A DNA stretch of 64,000 nt from Desulfobaccales bacterium (GCA_041648175.1 JBAZPO010000017.1:1-64000), one strand, 5' to 3'; shown: positions 34,001-44,632, counted from the stretch's first letter. Translations and numbers: made by a program. The notes: generated from the letters alone by a model not told the origin.

Positions 34001-34245
34001 AAAGTCATCTCTCTCAGAAGCATAAGGCTCATATCATCCAGGCCGTGCTTACCGGCACTGACATAGGGCTGACGCGGCTTGTTGTCGTAGCTTTTCCAGC
34101 TTTGGCCGTTGTCAAGCCTGACCCGGTCTATCTTGCCGCTACTGTCTTTGGACTCCATCATGACGCCAGAGCAGCCTGACGATACCACCATTGCCGCTAC
34201 CAGCCAAGGCAGGCACCGTTTTCTTATCCAGCCCTTCAAGTCCAT
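33997..34245 (-). CDS. Probable small lipoprotein
   Basis: 82 residues from the ATG at 34245 (MDLKGWIRKRCLPWLVAAMVVSSGC). A lipobox SSGC follows a hydrophobic stretch, suggesting a lipid-anchored protein. The mature part (SGVMMESKDSSGKIDRVRLDNG) is polar. The open frame extends upstream into heptamer repeats, so earlier ATGs (34302, 34275) are less likely. It overlaps the end of prmC by 4 bp on the opposite strand. No family recognised. Confidence 0.5.
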   Translation of the reverse strand: MDLKGWIRKRCLPWLVAAMVVSSGCSGVMMESKDSSGKIDRVRLDNGQSWKSYDNKPRQPYVSAGKHGLDDMSLMLLREMTF

Positions 34246-34577
34246 GCCCTCGGGAACTATAGAATAATTCTTCATATCTGTCTTGAAAAGTTCAGAGTTC
34301 AAGGTTCAAAGTTCAAGGTTGAGTGGCGGGCGGGGACGCCCGCCCTACCGGGTTTTTCATGGTTTTGAGAGAGCGGCAAGCTCATGAGCGACTGTAAGAA
34401 AGGTATCACAATTTCACAAGAAAGTCGACTGTCTTATAACTTTCCTCGTCTCATCTGCCCCACAATCATTCTTGATAGCGTAGACTTACAGCCTCGTTCC
34501 GAAGTGCAATTTGGGAACTGAGGGAAAGAACTGGAGAAGATAAAGTTCGGAATTGTTTTAAGCGCTTGCGTTAGAGT
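34246..34577. other. Intergenic repeats region
   Basis: Holds a heptamer array GTTCAAG-type (34290-34317: GTTCAGA, GTTCAAG, GTTCAAA, GTTCAAG) and a palindrome GGCGGGC-GGGGAC-GCCCGCC (34325-34344). The remaining 230 bp shows no gene or recognised site. Confidence 0.6.
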
Positions 34578-35066
34578 TCATTCTTTAGTCAGTAATTGCG
34601 CCAACTTATCGAAAGACTGGCTCCAGCCTTGCTCCATATCGGAGCGGTCTTTTTCATTGATACCGGCGGTTCCGGAATGCTTCAGGGTGAGCTTGGTTTT
34701 TCCTGCCTGTTCTTCGAGCCTTACGCTTATCTGCATCTCCATCGGAAAATCCGCACTCAATCCGTAGTGGGTTGCCGGAACCACGTTGCCCTCTTTGTCC
34801 GCGAAGGAATCGGTCATGACAAGTCGCTCCGGCTCCATGATTTCGCGGTAGATACCGGTGCTCCAATAGTCCTTGTCCTCTGGCGAACGCATGCAGTTCA
34901 GGTACTTCCCGCCCACTTTGAGATCGAACTTCGCAACAGGAGACGTGAAGCCTTGCGGTCCCCACCACTTCCTGAACATCTCGGGATCTGTCCATGTCTT
35001 CCACACGCGTTCCCGGGGCGCATCAAACACGCGAATGATGATTAGGTCATTTTTGCTTTTATCCAT
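34578..35066 (-). CDS. SRPBCC/AHSA1-family protein (START-like fold)
   Basis: 162 residues. AHSA1-type signs: IIIRVFDAPRERVWKTWTDP, MFRKWWGPQGFTSPVAKFDL, GGKYLNCMRSPEDKDYWSTG, and LTLKHSGTAG..MEQGWSQSFDKLAQLL near the C-terminus. This helix-grip fold binds hydrophobic ligands. Ligand and role are unknown; many genomes carry several copies. Monocistronic. Start has a weak GGTGCCTC region upstream. Confidence 0.85.
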   Translation of the reverse strand: MDKSKNDLIIIRVFDAPRERVWKTWTDPEMFRKWWGPQGFTSPVAKFDLKVGGKYLNCMRSPEDKDYWSTGIYREIMEPERLVMTDSFADKEGNVVPATHYGLSADFPMEMQISVRLEEQAGKTKLTLKHSGTAGINEKDRSDMEQGWSQSFDKLAQLLTKE

Positions 35067-35216
35067 AGAGGCACCTCCCCATCAAGGAATTACAAAAGAT
35101 CTTGTAAAAATATAAGGAGGGCGACCCAGTCTGTCAAATATTGGGAACTTGAATAATCTTCCCAATTCTACCTAACTCGGAATTTAGTAGGGGACAAATT
35201 TCTGTAGCCTTAGAAC

Positions 35217-35244
35217 AAAAAAGGGCACGGCTCGCCCGTACCCT
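35217..35244 (-). terminator. leuC: Rho-independent terminator of leuC
   Basis: Minus strand AGGGTACGG-GCGAG-CCGTGCCCT followed by TTTTTT. It lies 27 bp downstream of the leuC stop and ends the leuA-leuC transcript. Confidence 0.8.
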
Positions 35245-35270
35245 AAAAAAGAAATTACTTCCGGCAATGA

Positions 35271-36536
<1,266 letters not shown>

Positions 36537-36568
36537 TACAGTCTCCATATAAATTATAGTATGGCGAT

Positions 36569-36597
36569 GTAGGGGCGGGTTTTAAACCCGCCCCTAC
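36569..36597. repeat. 29-bp palindrome, copy 3
   Basis: Same family as the prmC copy, centre TTTTAAA. It lies 33 bp upstream of the leuC start. A second palindrome (GGCGGGC...GCCCGCC) follows at about 36640-36660. Confidence 0.75.
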
Positions 36598-36671
36598 GGT
36601 ATGTTACAGTTCATAGGGCGTGCCGTGCACGCCGAAAAATGGCGGGCATGGCCCGCCCTATAGCTGGCATT

Positions 36672-38231
36672 TTACAGTTCTTCGGGTTTGGGGCCTTTCT
36701 TCGCCGGGCCGCCCTCCTTGAGGAAGTTGAGGCGGTTGAGCCCGTTGATAAAGGCTCGGGCGCTGGCAGTGACCACGTCGGGGTCTACCCCCTGGCCGGT
36801 CACCACGTGGCCGGACTCCTCCAGGCGCACCGACACCTCGCCCTGGGCGTCGGTGCCGCCGGTGATGGAACTCACCGCAAACTTCAGGAGCGTGCACTTG
36901 GACCCGGCCAGGTGGGTGATGGCCTTGTAGGTGGCGTCGATGGGGCCGTCGCCGAACACCGAATAGGGGCCGACGAGTTGGCCGCCGATCTCCATTTTGA
37001 CATTGGCCGAGGGCTTGGCCATGGTCCCGGTGACCACCACGAGTTCAACTAGCTTGAAGTGTTCCGGCACCGACTTATAGATAACCTCGGTCTCAACCAG
37101 GCTGACCAGATCTTCGTCGAACACGGTCTTTTTGCGGTCTGCCAGGCTCTTAAAGCGGGCAAAGGCCCGGTTCAGTTCCTCATCGTTTACGTAGAAGCCC
37201 ATCTCCCGGAGCTTGTTTTTGAAGGCGTGGCGGCCCGAGAGTTTCCCCAGAGGCAGCGTGCTCTTCTTGATGCCCACGGTGGAAGGGGTCATGATTTCAA
37301 AGGTGCTGGAGTCCTTAAGCACACCGTCCTGGTGAATCCCGGACTCATGGGCAAAGGCGTTGGCCCCCACGATGGCTTTATTGGGCTGCACTGGCACGCC
37401 TGAAAGCTTGCTGGTCAGGCGGCTGGTGGGATAGATGTACTGAGTGACAATGTCCGTGTAAAAGTTAAACAGATCCCGGCGAGTGGTCAGGCCCATCACC
37501 ACTTCCTCCAGGGAGGCGTTGCCCGCCCGTTCCCCCAGACCGTTGATGGTCACCTCGGCCTGGCGCACCCCGTTACTGATGGCGGCCAGGGTGTTGGCTA
37601 CGGCCAGCCCCAGGTCATTGTGGCAGTGCACCGAAAGGATGGCCTTGTGCATGTTGGGGATGTGCTCCATCAGGTACTTGATCTTGAAGCCGAACTCCTC
37701 GGGGATGGCGTAGCCCACTGTATCCGGGAAATTGAGGGTGGTGGCGCCCGCGTTGATGACCGCGGTGAAGACCTGGACGACATAATCAAGGTCGCTCCGG
37801 GAGGCGTCCATGGCCGAAAATTCCACGTTGGAGGTATAGCGGCAGGCATGCTTCACCGCGGCCACCGCCATCTCCAGCACCTCTTCCCGGGATTTGCGCA
37901 TCTGGTGTTTCAGGTGGATATCGGAGGTGGAGACAAAGGTGTGAATCCGAGGATTGGTGGCCTCTTTCACCGCCTCCCAGCAGGCGTCGATGTCTTTCTC
38001 AAAAGCCCGGGCCAGGCCGGCGATCTGGGGGCCCCGGATTTCCCGGGCCACGGCTCGCACCGCCTCGAAATCCCCTGGCGAAGAAATGGGGAAGCCGGCC
38101 TCGATGACATCCACATTGAGGAGTTCCAGATGCCGGGCGATCTGCAGTTTTTCGTCCACGTTGAGATTAGCCCCGGGGGTCTGTTCCCCGTCCCTCAGGG
38201 TAGTATCGAAGATAAAAATTTTGTGTGCCAT
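36672..38231 (-). CDS. leuA: 2-isopropylmalate synthase
   Basis: First committed step of leucine synthesis (acetyl-CoA + 2-oxoisovalerate). 519 residues, as usual. DTTLRDGEQTPGANLN opens the TIM barrel; metal His pair in LSVHCHNDLGLAVANT and the following GAGERAG-type region (NGLGERAGNASLEE); C-terminal allosteric domain ends in KEGGPAKKGPKPEEL. It lies 12 bp after the SGNH gene. Part of the linked branched-chain amino-acid genes; probably feedback-inhibited by leucine (family knowledge). Confidence 0.95.
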   Translation of the reverse strand: MAHKIFIFDTTLRDGEQTPGANLNVDEKLQIARHLELLNVDVIEAGFPISSPGDFEAVRAVAREIRGPQIAGLARAFEKDIDACWEAVKEATNPRIHTFVSTSDIHLKHQMRKSREEVLEMAVAAVKHACRYTSNVEFSAMDASRSDLDYVVQVFTAVINAGATTLNFPDTVGYAIPEEFGFKIKYLMEHIPNMHKAILSVHCHNDLGLAVANTLAAISNGVRQAEVTINGLGERAGNASLEEVVMGLTTRRDLFNFYTDIVTQYIYPTSRLTSKLSGVPVQPNKAIVGANAFAHESGIHQDGVLKDSSTFEIMTPSTVGIKKSTLPLGKLSGRHAFKNKLREMGFYVNDEELNRAFARFKSLADRKKTVFDEDLVSLVETEVIYKSVPEHFKLVELVVVTGTMAKPSANVKMEIGGQLVGPYSVFGDGPIDATYKAITHLAGSKCTLLKFAVSSITGGTDAQGEVSVRLEESGHVVTGQGVDPDVVTASARAFINGLNRLNFLKEGGPAKKGPKPEEL

Positions 38232-38243
38232 ATTTAAACCTTT

Positions 38244-39362
38244 TCAGTTGATAGGTTCACGTTGCGCAGGTTGGCGGCGCTCCATTAACCGGCTGGCAAT
38301 CAGCCGACTCATAGAGATTCCCGCCAGTTCATGAGCCGCGGCGGTCCAATGACCTTCTTCATAGTAGAGGTTCTCGATAGTTTGGCCCGAGAGGGCCAAC
38401 AAGGGGGTCAAGGACCACAGCGTAATACCGTTATCTGCCGCAATACGCACACACGCCTGCTCATCGGCGGATATTGTCCGACTCTTTTTATAGTCACGCA
38501 CTTCCTGGGACACGGGAATATAAAACATTATCAACGCACCACCGGCACTTTTTACTGCGGTGTTCAAGTGTTCAACGTAGAGGTTGGTTAAGCCTTTATT
38601 AGTCCGGTTGGCATAACCCTCAGCTCCTCGGTTATAGGATACCACCAATCCTGGCGTTGCCTCAGGGCCGGTTTTAGCGGCCCGGTTCACCAGCAGGTCA
38701 ACCCCCGTCTGTTTAATCAGGTTGGCCGCCTGGGACCAGGAAATCAGCCAGTTGTAACCGGGCAGATCCAGGAGAACTTTTTTCAGGGCGCCCTGGTTGC
38801 AGTTCAACTCTTTGGCATGAAGGTCGCCGCGTTTGTCGATATTATAATACTCAGCCCGTTCATTGTCCTGAAAATCATTGCAAAAAAAGCACAGCACGGT
38901 AAGGTCAGGGTGAAATTTGCGCCCCACCGTGTCAAATACCTTCACTTCATAATCGGTGCCTTTGCCGGGGCAACCGGCGTTCATAACTTCTACGGACAGA
39001 CGGTCAGCGGTGAGAATCTTTTCCACTTGGGCGGCAAAGGTTTTCTCGTCGTTGACGCCAAGGCCGTAAGTGAACGAATCTCCCAGAAAAAGCACCCGGT
39101 ATGTAGTCTGCTTGTCTTCCCGGAATTCCCGGGGTCCGCGCCAGCCCAGGGAGTTGTTGCTATAGGTAAAGTCAAAAACTCCGGGGGAATGTCGCACCCC
39201 ATGTTGGCCGGGAACAGGAATCTCGCCCAGTTCAGAGTCACAGGCAAAGCGCACCGGCCCCACCTCCTGGGGACGGAACAGCCGCACGGCGCCTTCCGCC
39301 ATGGCAAAGGCCACCAGAAAACCGAGGAAGACGCATATGATTTTAAAGAGAAGTGACTTCAC
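38244..39362 (-). CDS. Membrane-anchored SGNH/GDSL hydrolase-like protein
   Basis: 372 residues. N-terminal membrane anchor (LLFKIICVFLGFLVAFAMAEGA). Catalytic blocks: LFLGDSFTYGLGV (Ser), the Gly near MNAGCPGKG, FFCNDF (Asn) and EEGHWTAAAH (Asp/His region; E replaces the usual Asp). Such proteins are acyl-ester hydrolases or O-acetyltransferase partners that act on exported glycans. Substrate unknown. It lies in the branched-chain operon by position only. MITE copy C is 19 bp upstream. Confidence 0.8.
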   Translation of the reverse strand: MKSLLFKIICVFLGFLVAFAMAEGAVRLFRPQEVGPVRFACDSELGEIPVPGQHGVRHSPGVFDFTYSNNSLGWRGPREFREDKQTTYRVLFLGDSFTYGLGVNDEKTFAAQVEKILTADRLSVEVMNAGCPGKGTDYEVKVFDTVGRKFHPDLTVLCFFCNDFQDNERAEYYNIDKRGDLHAKELNCNQGALKKVLLDLPGYNWLISWSQAANLIKQTGVDLLVNRAAKTGPEATPGLVVSYNRGAEGYANRTNKGLTNLYVEHLNTAVKSAGGALIMFYIPVSQEVRDYKKSRTISADEQACVRIAADNGITLWSLTPLLALSGQTIENLYYEEGHWTAAAHELAGISMSRLIASRLMERRQPAQREPIN

Positions 39363-39381
39363 TGCCGCTCGGTAATCTCTT

Positions 39382-39482
39382 TATACTCATTGCCAAAAGT
39401 TTTTTCTTATTAACCCCTCACCCTACCCTCTCCCACAAGGGGGGAGGAGAATTAGAGGAAAAAACTTTTGGCAAACGCTATA
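39382..39482. mobile_element. MITE-like element, copy C
   Basis: 101 bp: TATACTCATTGCCAAAAG, right end reading inward TATAGCGTTTGCCAAAAG, interior as copy A. It lies 19 bp upstream of the SGNH start. Confidence 0.75.
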
Positions 39483-39602
39483 AATATTGAAATGAAGGGA
39501 TGAACCAGGGTCGTTTGCCCCGGTGCCATCCTCAAAAAACTGCAAGACAAGGTTGCAAAGCTGATGTCGGGACTGCTTCGGGGAGGTGCGGCTAAGCAGC
39601 AA

Positions 39603-40436
39603 TCAGGCCTGCTTCCTGGCCTCGCCTCCCCCACTAAGGTCCAATCCCGATTTATTCTGGGTCGGGGGTTCGCTCTCGCCCTTTTCCAACAAGGCCCGCC
39701 GGCGATAATACATAATGGTGCTGATAGGCCCGGAGGCCACATAAGCCGCCATGAGCAAAAATCCCATGATCGTGGGTGCGGTGGCCACCACTACAAAGAC
39801 GAGCACTACAGCCACCAAAGAATGGAAGGGATGCCGCTGGAAGAGGTCCATCTTCTTGAAACTTACATACTTGACATTGCTCACCATCAGAAACGATAGC
39901 AGGTAAATCATCGCCAAGGTGTAGACGTGGCGCTCCGGGGCCCATTCGCCGATCTCGTAGTAAAAGATAATAGCCGTGGCGATCATGGTGGCCGCGGCCG
40001 GAATAGGCAGGCCGTTGAAATAGCGGGGGTCATGAGAACCCTGCTGAACGTTGAAGCGGGCCAGTCTTAAGGCCCCGCAGACCACAAAGAGGAACGTGGC
40101 CACCCAGCCGAATTGATGGTAGGGTTTCAGGGCCCAGAGGTAGACCAGGAGGCCGGGGGCCACCCCAAAGGCCACCAGGTCCGCCAGAGAATCGTATTGC
40201 ACCCCGAAGTCGGAAGTGCTTTGGGTCATCCGGGCAACGCGGCCGTCGAGACCGTCTAAGACCAGGGAGACCAGGATGGCGATGGCGGCCGAATGGAACC
40301 GGCCGTCTATGGCGGCGATAATGGCGTAAAACCCGGCGAACAGGCTGGCAGTGGTGATCAGGTTGGGAAGCAGGTAAACGCCCCGAAAGCGCCGTTTGTC
40401 CTTCTTTTTACGTCTCCGGCGAAAACTCATGCCCAC
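39603..40436 (-). CDS. pssA: CDP-diacylglycerol-serine O-phosphatidyltransferase
   Basis: Makes phosphatidylserine at the inner membrane. 277 residues with about eight hydrophobic segments. The CDP-alcohol phosphotransferase motif DG-x2-AR-x8-G-x3-D-x3-D is read as DGLDGRVARM...DFGVQYDSLAD. Very basic N-terminus (RRRRKKKDKRR) suits a membrane-surface anchor. Its start overlaps psd by 10 bp, so PS synthesis and decarboxylation are coupled. PS-to-PE flow needs both. Confidence 0.93.
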   Translation of the reverse strand: MGMSFRRRRKKKDKRRFRGVYLLPNLITTASLFAGFYAIIAAIDGRFHSAAIAILVSLVLDGLDGRVARMTQSTSDFGVQYDSLADLVAFGVAPGLLVYLWALKPYHQFGWVATFLFVVCGALRLARFNVQQGSHDPRYFNGLPIPAAATMIATAIIFYYEIGEWAPERHVYTLAMIYLLSFLMVSNVKYVSFKKMDLFQRHPFHSLVAVVLVFVVVATAPTIMGFLLMAAYVASGPISTIMYYRRRALLEKGESEPPTQNKSGLDLSGGGEARKQA

Positions 40437-41083
40437 CTCCCGATGATGCTGCTCCCGGCTTTCACCCGGTCTCCTACCTTTACCTGGATGGAGCTATCCG
40501 GCGGCAGGTAGACATCCACCCGGGAGCCGAAACAAATCATACCGAAACGCTCACCCCGGGCCAACTGCTGCCCGGGTTTGATAAAAGGGATAATCCGCCG
40601 GGCCAACAGACCAGCGATCTGGACCACCAGAACCCTCTGGCCGTATTTGCTCTCCAGGACCACGGCCTGCTGTTCATTACGCAGACCCGCGTCCGGGCGC
40701 GACGCCGCCTTATATTCCCCCGGCCGGTGCTGCATCTTGGTGACCAGGCCCGTTACCGGAGCGCGGTTAACGTGCACGTCAAAGACGTTCATGAAGATAG
40801 CCACATGCCGGGCCGTACTCTCCAGGAACTCTTTTTCCTGAACCTCATCCACCAAAACCACGCGGCCGTCCGCAGGGGAAATGATCGCCTCGGGGTCCGA
40901 CGGGATATCCCGTTCCGGGTCCCGGAAAAAATAGGCAAAAAAACCAGTGGCCAAAAGCCCCAAGACCGTGATCCAGGCCCAGTGACCGATCATCCCCAGG
41001 AAGATCAGCACCACGCCGGCCAGAATCAAAGGATACCCTTGGGGCGCAATCGGGCTGCGTTTCGTATCAGAGGCTGGTGGCAT
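40427..41083 (-). CDS. psd: Phosphatidylserine decarboxylase (Psd-II-like)
   Basis: Converts phosphatidylserine to phosphatidylethanolamine. 218 residues, the short proenzyme class. Two N-terminal hydrophobic segments, then SPADGRVVLVDEV, AIFMNVFDVHVNRAPVTG, and the C-terminal FGSRVDVYLP. The GS pair in MICFGSRV is the self-cleavage site that generates the pyruvoyl cofactor. The stop of psd overlaps pssA. Between ilvC and psd lies a 250-bp repeat-rich spacer. Confidence 0.93.
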   Translation of the reverse strand: MPPASDTKRSPIAPQGYPLILAGVVLIFLGMIGHWAWITVLGLLATGFFAYFFRDPERDIPSDPEAIISPADGRVVLVDEVQEKEFLESTARHVAIFMNVFDVHVNRAPVTGLVTKMQHRPGEYKAASRPDAGLRNEQQAVVLESKYGQRVLVVQIAGLLARRIIPFIKPGQQLARGERFGMICFGSRVDVYLPPDSSIQVKVGDRVKAGSSIIGRWA

Positions 41084-41122
41084 ACTTACCGGCCATCCTG
41101 CCTGGACAACGCTAAGGTTTGG

Positions 41123-41332
41123 GGAAAAAGGCGAAAAGGCGAAAAGGCGAAAAGGTTAAAAGCAAAAGGCCCTTTCCCCGGTTCCCATCCCGCTGTTGAA
41201 TCTGCTTTGATCCAAAGCTTCGTTGCGCGAAGCTCTGCTTTTATTATATAAAAAATTTCCATTTAATTACAGCACGTTTCCCAGCTCAGTGTTTTTCCCT
41301 TTTCGCCTTTTTCCCTCTTCGCCTTTTCGCCC
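41123..41332. repeat. Two inverted GCGAAAAG arrays facing each other
   Basis: GCGAAAAG units (41131-41154, three perfect) with GGGGAAAAAG and AAGG flanks; the other arm (41297-41332) is the inverted form, CCTTTTCGCC. Together they could fold into a long stem over the spacer between ilvC and psd. Also present in the spacer: AAGCTTCG-TTGC-GCGAAGCT. Confidence 0.65.
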
Positions 41333-41333
41333 C

Positions 41334-42323
41334 TTATTTCTTCAGCCAGCCCATCATGGAGCGCAGTTTCTTGCCCACTTCCTCGATGGGGTGCTCGGCC
41401 TCCTGGCGCCGAAGCGCGTTGAAGACCGGGCGCCGGGCCTGGTTTTCCAGGATCCACTCCTTGGCGAACTCGCCGGTTTGCACCTCATAGAGGATTTGGC
41501 GCATCTCGTCCCGGGTCTCCTCGGTGATGATGCGCGGCCCCCGGGTGTAGTCGCCGTATTCCGCAGTGTCGGACACGGAATAGCGCATGTATTCCAGGCC
41601 GCCCTGATAGAACAGGTCCACGATGAGTTTCAGTTCATGGAAACACTCGAAGTAAGCGATCTCCGGGGCGTAGCCCGCCTCCACCAGGGTGTCGAAGCCG
41701 GCCTTGACCAGTTCGGAGACTCCGCCGCAGAGCACGGCCTGCTCTCCAAAAAGGTCGGTTTCGGTCTCTTCGGCAAAGGAGGTTTCGAGCACGCCGGCCC
41801 GAGTAGCGCCGATGCCCTTGGCATAAGCCAGGGCCGTGGCCAGCGCTTTCCCTGACGCGTCCTGCTCCACCGCCACCAGGCAGGGAACGCCGGCGCCTTT
41901 CTCGTATTCGGCCCTCACCAGGTGGCCGGGACCCTTGGGGGCTACCATGATCACGTCAACCTTGGGGTCCGGCACAATCTGGCCGTAATGAATGTTGAAG
42001 CCATGGGAAAAAAGCAGGGTCTTGCCCGGTCCCATATGGGGTTTCAGATCGTTTTCGTACAGCGCGGCCTGGACGTGGTCCTGGGTCAGGATCTGCACCA
42101 CCTGGGCGGCAGCCGCGGCGTCCGACGCGGACACCGGCTTGAAGCCGTATTTTTCCGCCAACTCATAGTTGGGAGTTCCCGGCACTTCGGAGACCAGCAC
42201 GTCCACGCCGCTATCCCTCAAATTGAGAGCCTGGGCGTGGCCCTGGGAGCCGAAACCGATGATGGCCACCTTCTTGCCTTTAAGAATCCCTAAATCCGCA
42301 TCTGCATCGTAATACATCTTCAT
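41334..42323 (-). CDS. ilvC: Ketol-acid reductoisomerase
   Basis: Second step of valine and isoleucine synthesis: isomerises and NADPH-reduces acetohydroxy acids with Mg. 329 residues, class I. NADPH motif IIGFGSQGHAQALNLRDSG, Rossmann core VDVIMVAPKGPGH, the helical LSETETDLFGEQAVLCGG-like site (FAEETETDLFGEQAVL), and C-terminal domain ECFHELKLIVDL. The ATG at 42323 is the better start; the one at 42335 is too near the site. Directly downstream of ilvH. Confidence 0.95.
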   Translation of the reverse strand: MKMYYDADADLGILKGKKVAIIGFGSQGHAQALNLRDSGVDVLVSEVPGTPNYELAEKYGFKPVSASDAAAAAQVVQILTQDHVQAALYENDLKPHMGPGKTLLFSHGFNIHYGQIVPDPKVDVIMVAPKGPGHLVRAEYEKGAGVPCLVAVEQDASGKALATALAYAKGIGATRAGVLETSFAEETETDLFGEQAVLCGGVSELVKAGFDTLVEAGYAPEIAYFECFHELKLIVDLFYQGGLEYMRYSVSDTAEYGDYTRGPRIITEETRDEMRQILYEVQTGEFAKEWILENQARRPVFNALRRQEAEHPIEEVGKKLRSMMGWLKK

Positions 42324-42408
42324 GGTTATCTGCATCTCCTTAAAGAGCTTGGGTACTTTAGACTTTTTATCAATCCTGGTAGGCGGTGCCCACCATGGGT
42401 TCTTGATA

Positions 42409-42442
42409 AGCTGACTGCTGACCGCTGAAAGCTGACAGCTTT
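42409..42442. repeat. Heptamer tandem array AGCTGAC-type
   Basis: AGCTGAC, TGCTGAC, CGCTGAA, AGCTGAC, AGCTTTT. The array touches the ilvH stop codon. Confidence 0.7.
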
Positions 42443-42931
42443 TTACTCTTTCTTGCTGCGCTGAATGGCCAGGGTGCCGCTGCGCACCACTTCCTGAATG
42501 CCGTGCAGTTTTAAGAGGCCCAGCACCGCTTCGATCTTTTCGTGGTTCCCAGTGATCTCCAGGGTATAGGTAGTGGCGCTGACGTCCACCACCCGGCAGC
42601 GGAAGATATCGGCGATCCGCAAGACCTCGGCCCGGGATTTATCTTCGGCCTTGATCCTGACCAGGGCCATTTCCCGCTCCACATGCGGCATTTCGCTCAA
42701 GTCCGTCACCTTGATGACATTGATGAGCTTGTGAAGCTGCTTGATGATTTGCTCGATGATCTGCGGCTCACCGACAGACACCAAAGTGATCCGGGAGACA
42801 TCCGGTTCCATGGTTTCGGCCACGCACAGACTTTCGATATTATAGCCCCGGCCGGAAAACAGACCGGTCACCCGGGAGAGCACCCCAGGAGTATTGTCCA
42901 CCTCGACTGCAATGGTATGACGCGGTTCCAT
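42443..42931 (-). CDS. ilvH: Acetolactate synthase small (regulatory) subunit
   Basis: 162 residues: ACT domain at the N-terminus (HTIAVEVDNTPGVLSRVTGLFSGRGYNIESL) and a second ACT-like C-terminal half (TYTLEITGNHEKIEAVLGLL). Binds valine and inhibits or stabilises IlvB (family knowledge). Strong AAGGAGGGGGGAG site upstream. Directly after ilvB. Confidence 0.94.
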   Translation of the reverse strand: MEPRHTIAVEVDNTPGVLSRVTGLFSGRGYNIESLCVAETMEPDVSRITLVSVGEPQIIEQIIKQLHKLINVIKVTDLSEMPHVEREMALVRIKAEDKSRAEVLRIADIFRCRVVDVSATTYTLEITGNHEKIEAVLGLLKLHGIQEVVRSGTLAIQRSKKE

Positions 42932-42943
42932 CTCCCCCCCTCC

Positions 42944-44632
42944 TTAAGCCAGTAACATCTCGTGCATGGCCTTGCCTGCCGGCACCATGGGCATGACGCA
43001 TTCTTCGGGTTCCACTCTGAAGTCCATGATCACCGGCCGCGGAGTATTGAGGGCCTCTTGGATCACCGGCACCACTTCCTCGGGTTTGGTGGCCCTTAAG
43101 CCTACGGCGCCGTACGCCTCGGCCAGCTTGACAAAATCGGGGGCCGTCATGGGGGTGGAGCTGTAACGCCGGTCGTAAAAAAGTTGCTGCCACTGGCGCA
43201 CCATGCCCAAGAAGGTGTTGTTCAAGATGGCGATCTTCACGGGCAGTTTGTTGTCCACCACCGTAATCAGTTCCTGGATGTTCATCTGGATGCTGCCATC
43301 GCCGGCGATATCGATGACCGTGGCGCCGGGCCGGGCCACCTGCACGCCCATGGCCGCGGGGAAGCCATAGCCCATGACCCCCAGACCGCCGGAGGTCATC
43401 AGTTGCCGGGGGCGCTTGAACTTATAGAACTGGGCGGCCCACATCTGGTTTTGGCCCACCTCGGTGGTGATGTAGGCCTCGCCTTTGGTCAATTCATAGA
43501 GCTTTTCCACTACGTATTGCGGTTTAATGACCGTATCGCTCCAAACATAAGTCAGAGGATGCTCCTCTTCCCAGGAATTTACGGTATTCAGCCAGGACCG
43601 GCGCTGTTCTTGCCAATTCTGGGCCGTCTTGGTCGCCAACAGGTCATTGAGCTGCTTCAGCGTATCATTGCAGTCGCCCACGATGGGGACATCCACCGCC
43701 ACGTTCTTACTGATGGAACTGGGGTCGATGTCGATGTGCACGATCTTAGCATGAGGCGCAAACTCCGCCAGCTTGCCGGTGACCCGGTCGTCAAAACGGG
43801 CTCCCACCGCAATAAGGACATCGGCCTCAGACACCGCCATATTGGCGCAATAGGTGCCGTGCATGCCCAGCATGCCCATCCACAAGGGATTATCTCCCGG
43901 GAAGCCGCCCAGGCCCATGAGGGTGCTGGTCACCGGGATCTGCAGGGTCTCGGCGAACTTCAGCAGTTCGCCCGAGGAATTGGACAGAATGATGCCGCCC
44001 CCGGTGTACAGCACCGGCTTTTTGGCGGCCAAGATCATATCCAAAGCCCGTTTGACCTGCCGGGGATTGGCATGGTAGGTCGGGTTGTAACTCTTGATTT
44101 TGATTTCGTCCGGATACTTGGGGACCGTACTGGCCTGGATGACGTCTTTGGGCAGGTCAACCAACACCGGCCCCGGCCGCCCGGAGCGGGCGATATGAAA
44201 GGCCTCGAGGATGGTGTAGGCCAGGTCTTTGACGTCCTTCACCAGGTAATTGTGCTTGGTGCAGGGCCGGGTGATGCCAACGATATCAACTTCCTGAAAG
44301 GCATCGTTGCCGATCAGGGCGGTGGGCACCTGGCCGGTTAACACCACGATGGGAATGGAGTCCATGTAGGCCGAAGCAATGCCGGTTACGGTGTTGGTGG
44401 CGCCGGGGCCTGAGGTGACCAGAGCCACCCCCACTTGCGAGGAGGCCCGGGCATAGCCGTCCGCGGCGTGGGCCGCAGCCTGTTCGTGGCGCACCAGGAT
44501 ATGCTGGATATCCGGATGCCGGGTCAGTTCATCGTAAATATCGAGAACCACGCCGCCGGGATAACCGAAGATGTGCTTCACTCCTTCCCGCTTCAAACAT
44601 TCCAGCAGTATCTGGGCCCCATTCCGCTTCAT
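42944..44632 (-). CDS. ilvB: Acetolactate synthase large subunit
   Basis: Thiamine-diphosphate enzyme starting valine, leucine and isoleucine synthesis. 562 residues. N-terminal IFGYPGGVVLDIYDEL with catalytic Glu in RHEQAAAHAADGYARA, the FAD-region GARFDDRVTGKL, and ThDP motif GDGSIQMNIQELITV with AILNNTFLGMV. Its ATG overlaps the stop of the upstream gene (ATGA), the start is chosen at 44632 for that reason. Second gene of an operon with a consensus promoter. Confidence 0.95.
   Translation of the reverse strand: MKRNGAQILLECLKREGVKHIFGYPGGVVLDIYDELTRHPDIQHILVRHEQAAAHAADGYARASSQVGVALVTSGPGATNTVTGIASAYMDSIPIVVLTGQVPTALIGNDAFQEVDIVGITRPCTKHNYLVKDVKDLAYTILEAFHIARSGRPGPVLVDLPKDVIQASTVPKYPDEIKIKSYNPTYHANPRQVKRALDMILAAKKPVLYTGGGIILSNSSGELLKFAETLQIPVTSTLMGLGGFPGDNPLWMGMLGMHGTYCANMAVSEADVLIAVGARFDDRVTGKLAEFAPHAKIVHIDIDPSSISKNVAVDVPIVGDCNDTLKQLNDLLATKTAQNWQEQRRSWLNTVNSWEEEHPLTYVWSDTVIKPQYVVEKLYELTKGEAYITTEVGQNQMWAAQFYKFKRPRQLMTSGGLGVMGYGFPAAMGVQVARPGATVIDIAGDGSIQMNIQELITVVDNKLPVKIAILNNTFLGMVRQWQQLFYDRRYSSTPMTAPDFVKLAEAYGAVGLRATKPEEVVPVIQEALNTPRPVIMDFRVEPEECVMPMVPAGKAMHEMLLA

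Noticed and set aside
43184..44341. Plus-strand 385-aa frame opposite ilvB
   Set aside because: Shadow frame of a high-GC gene; His-rich nonsense without domain.
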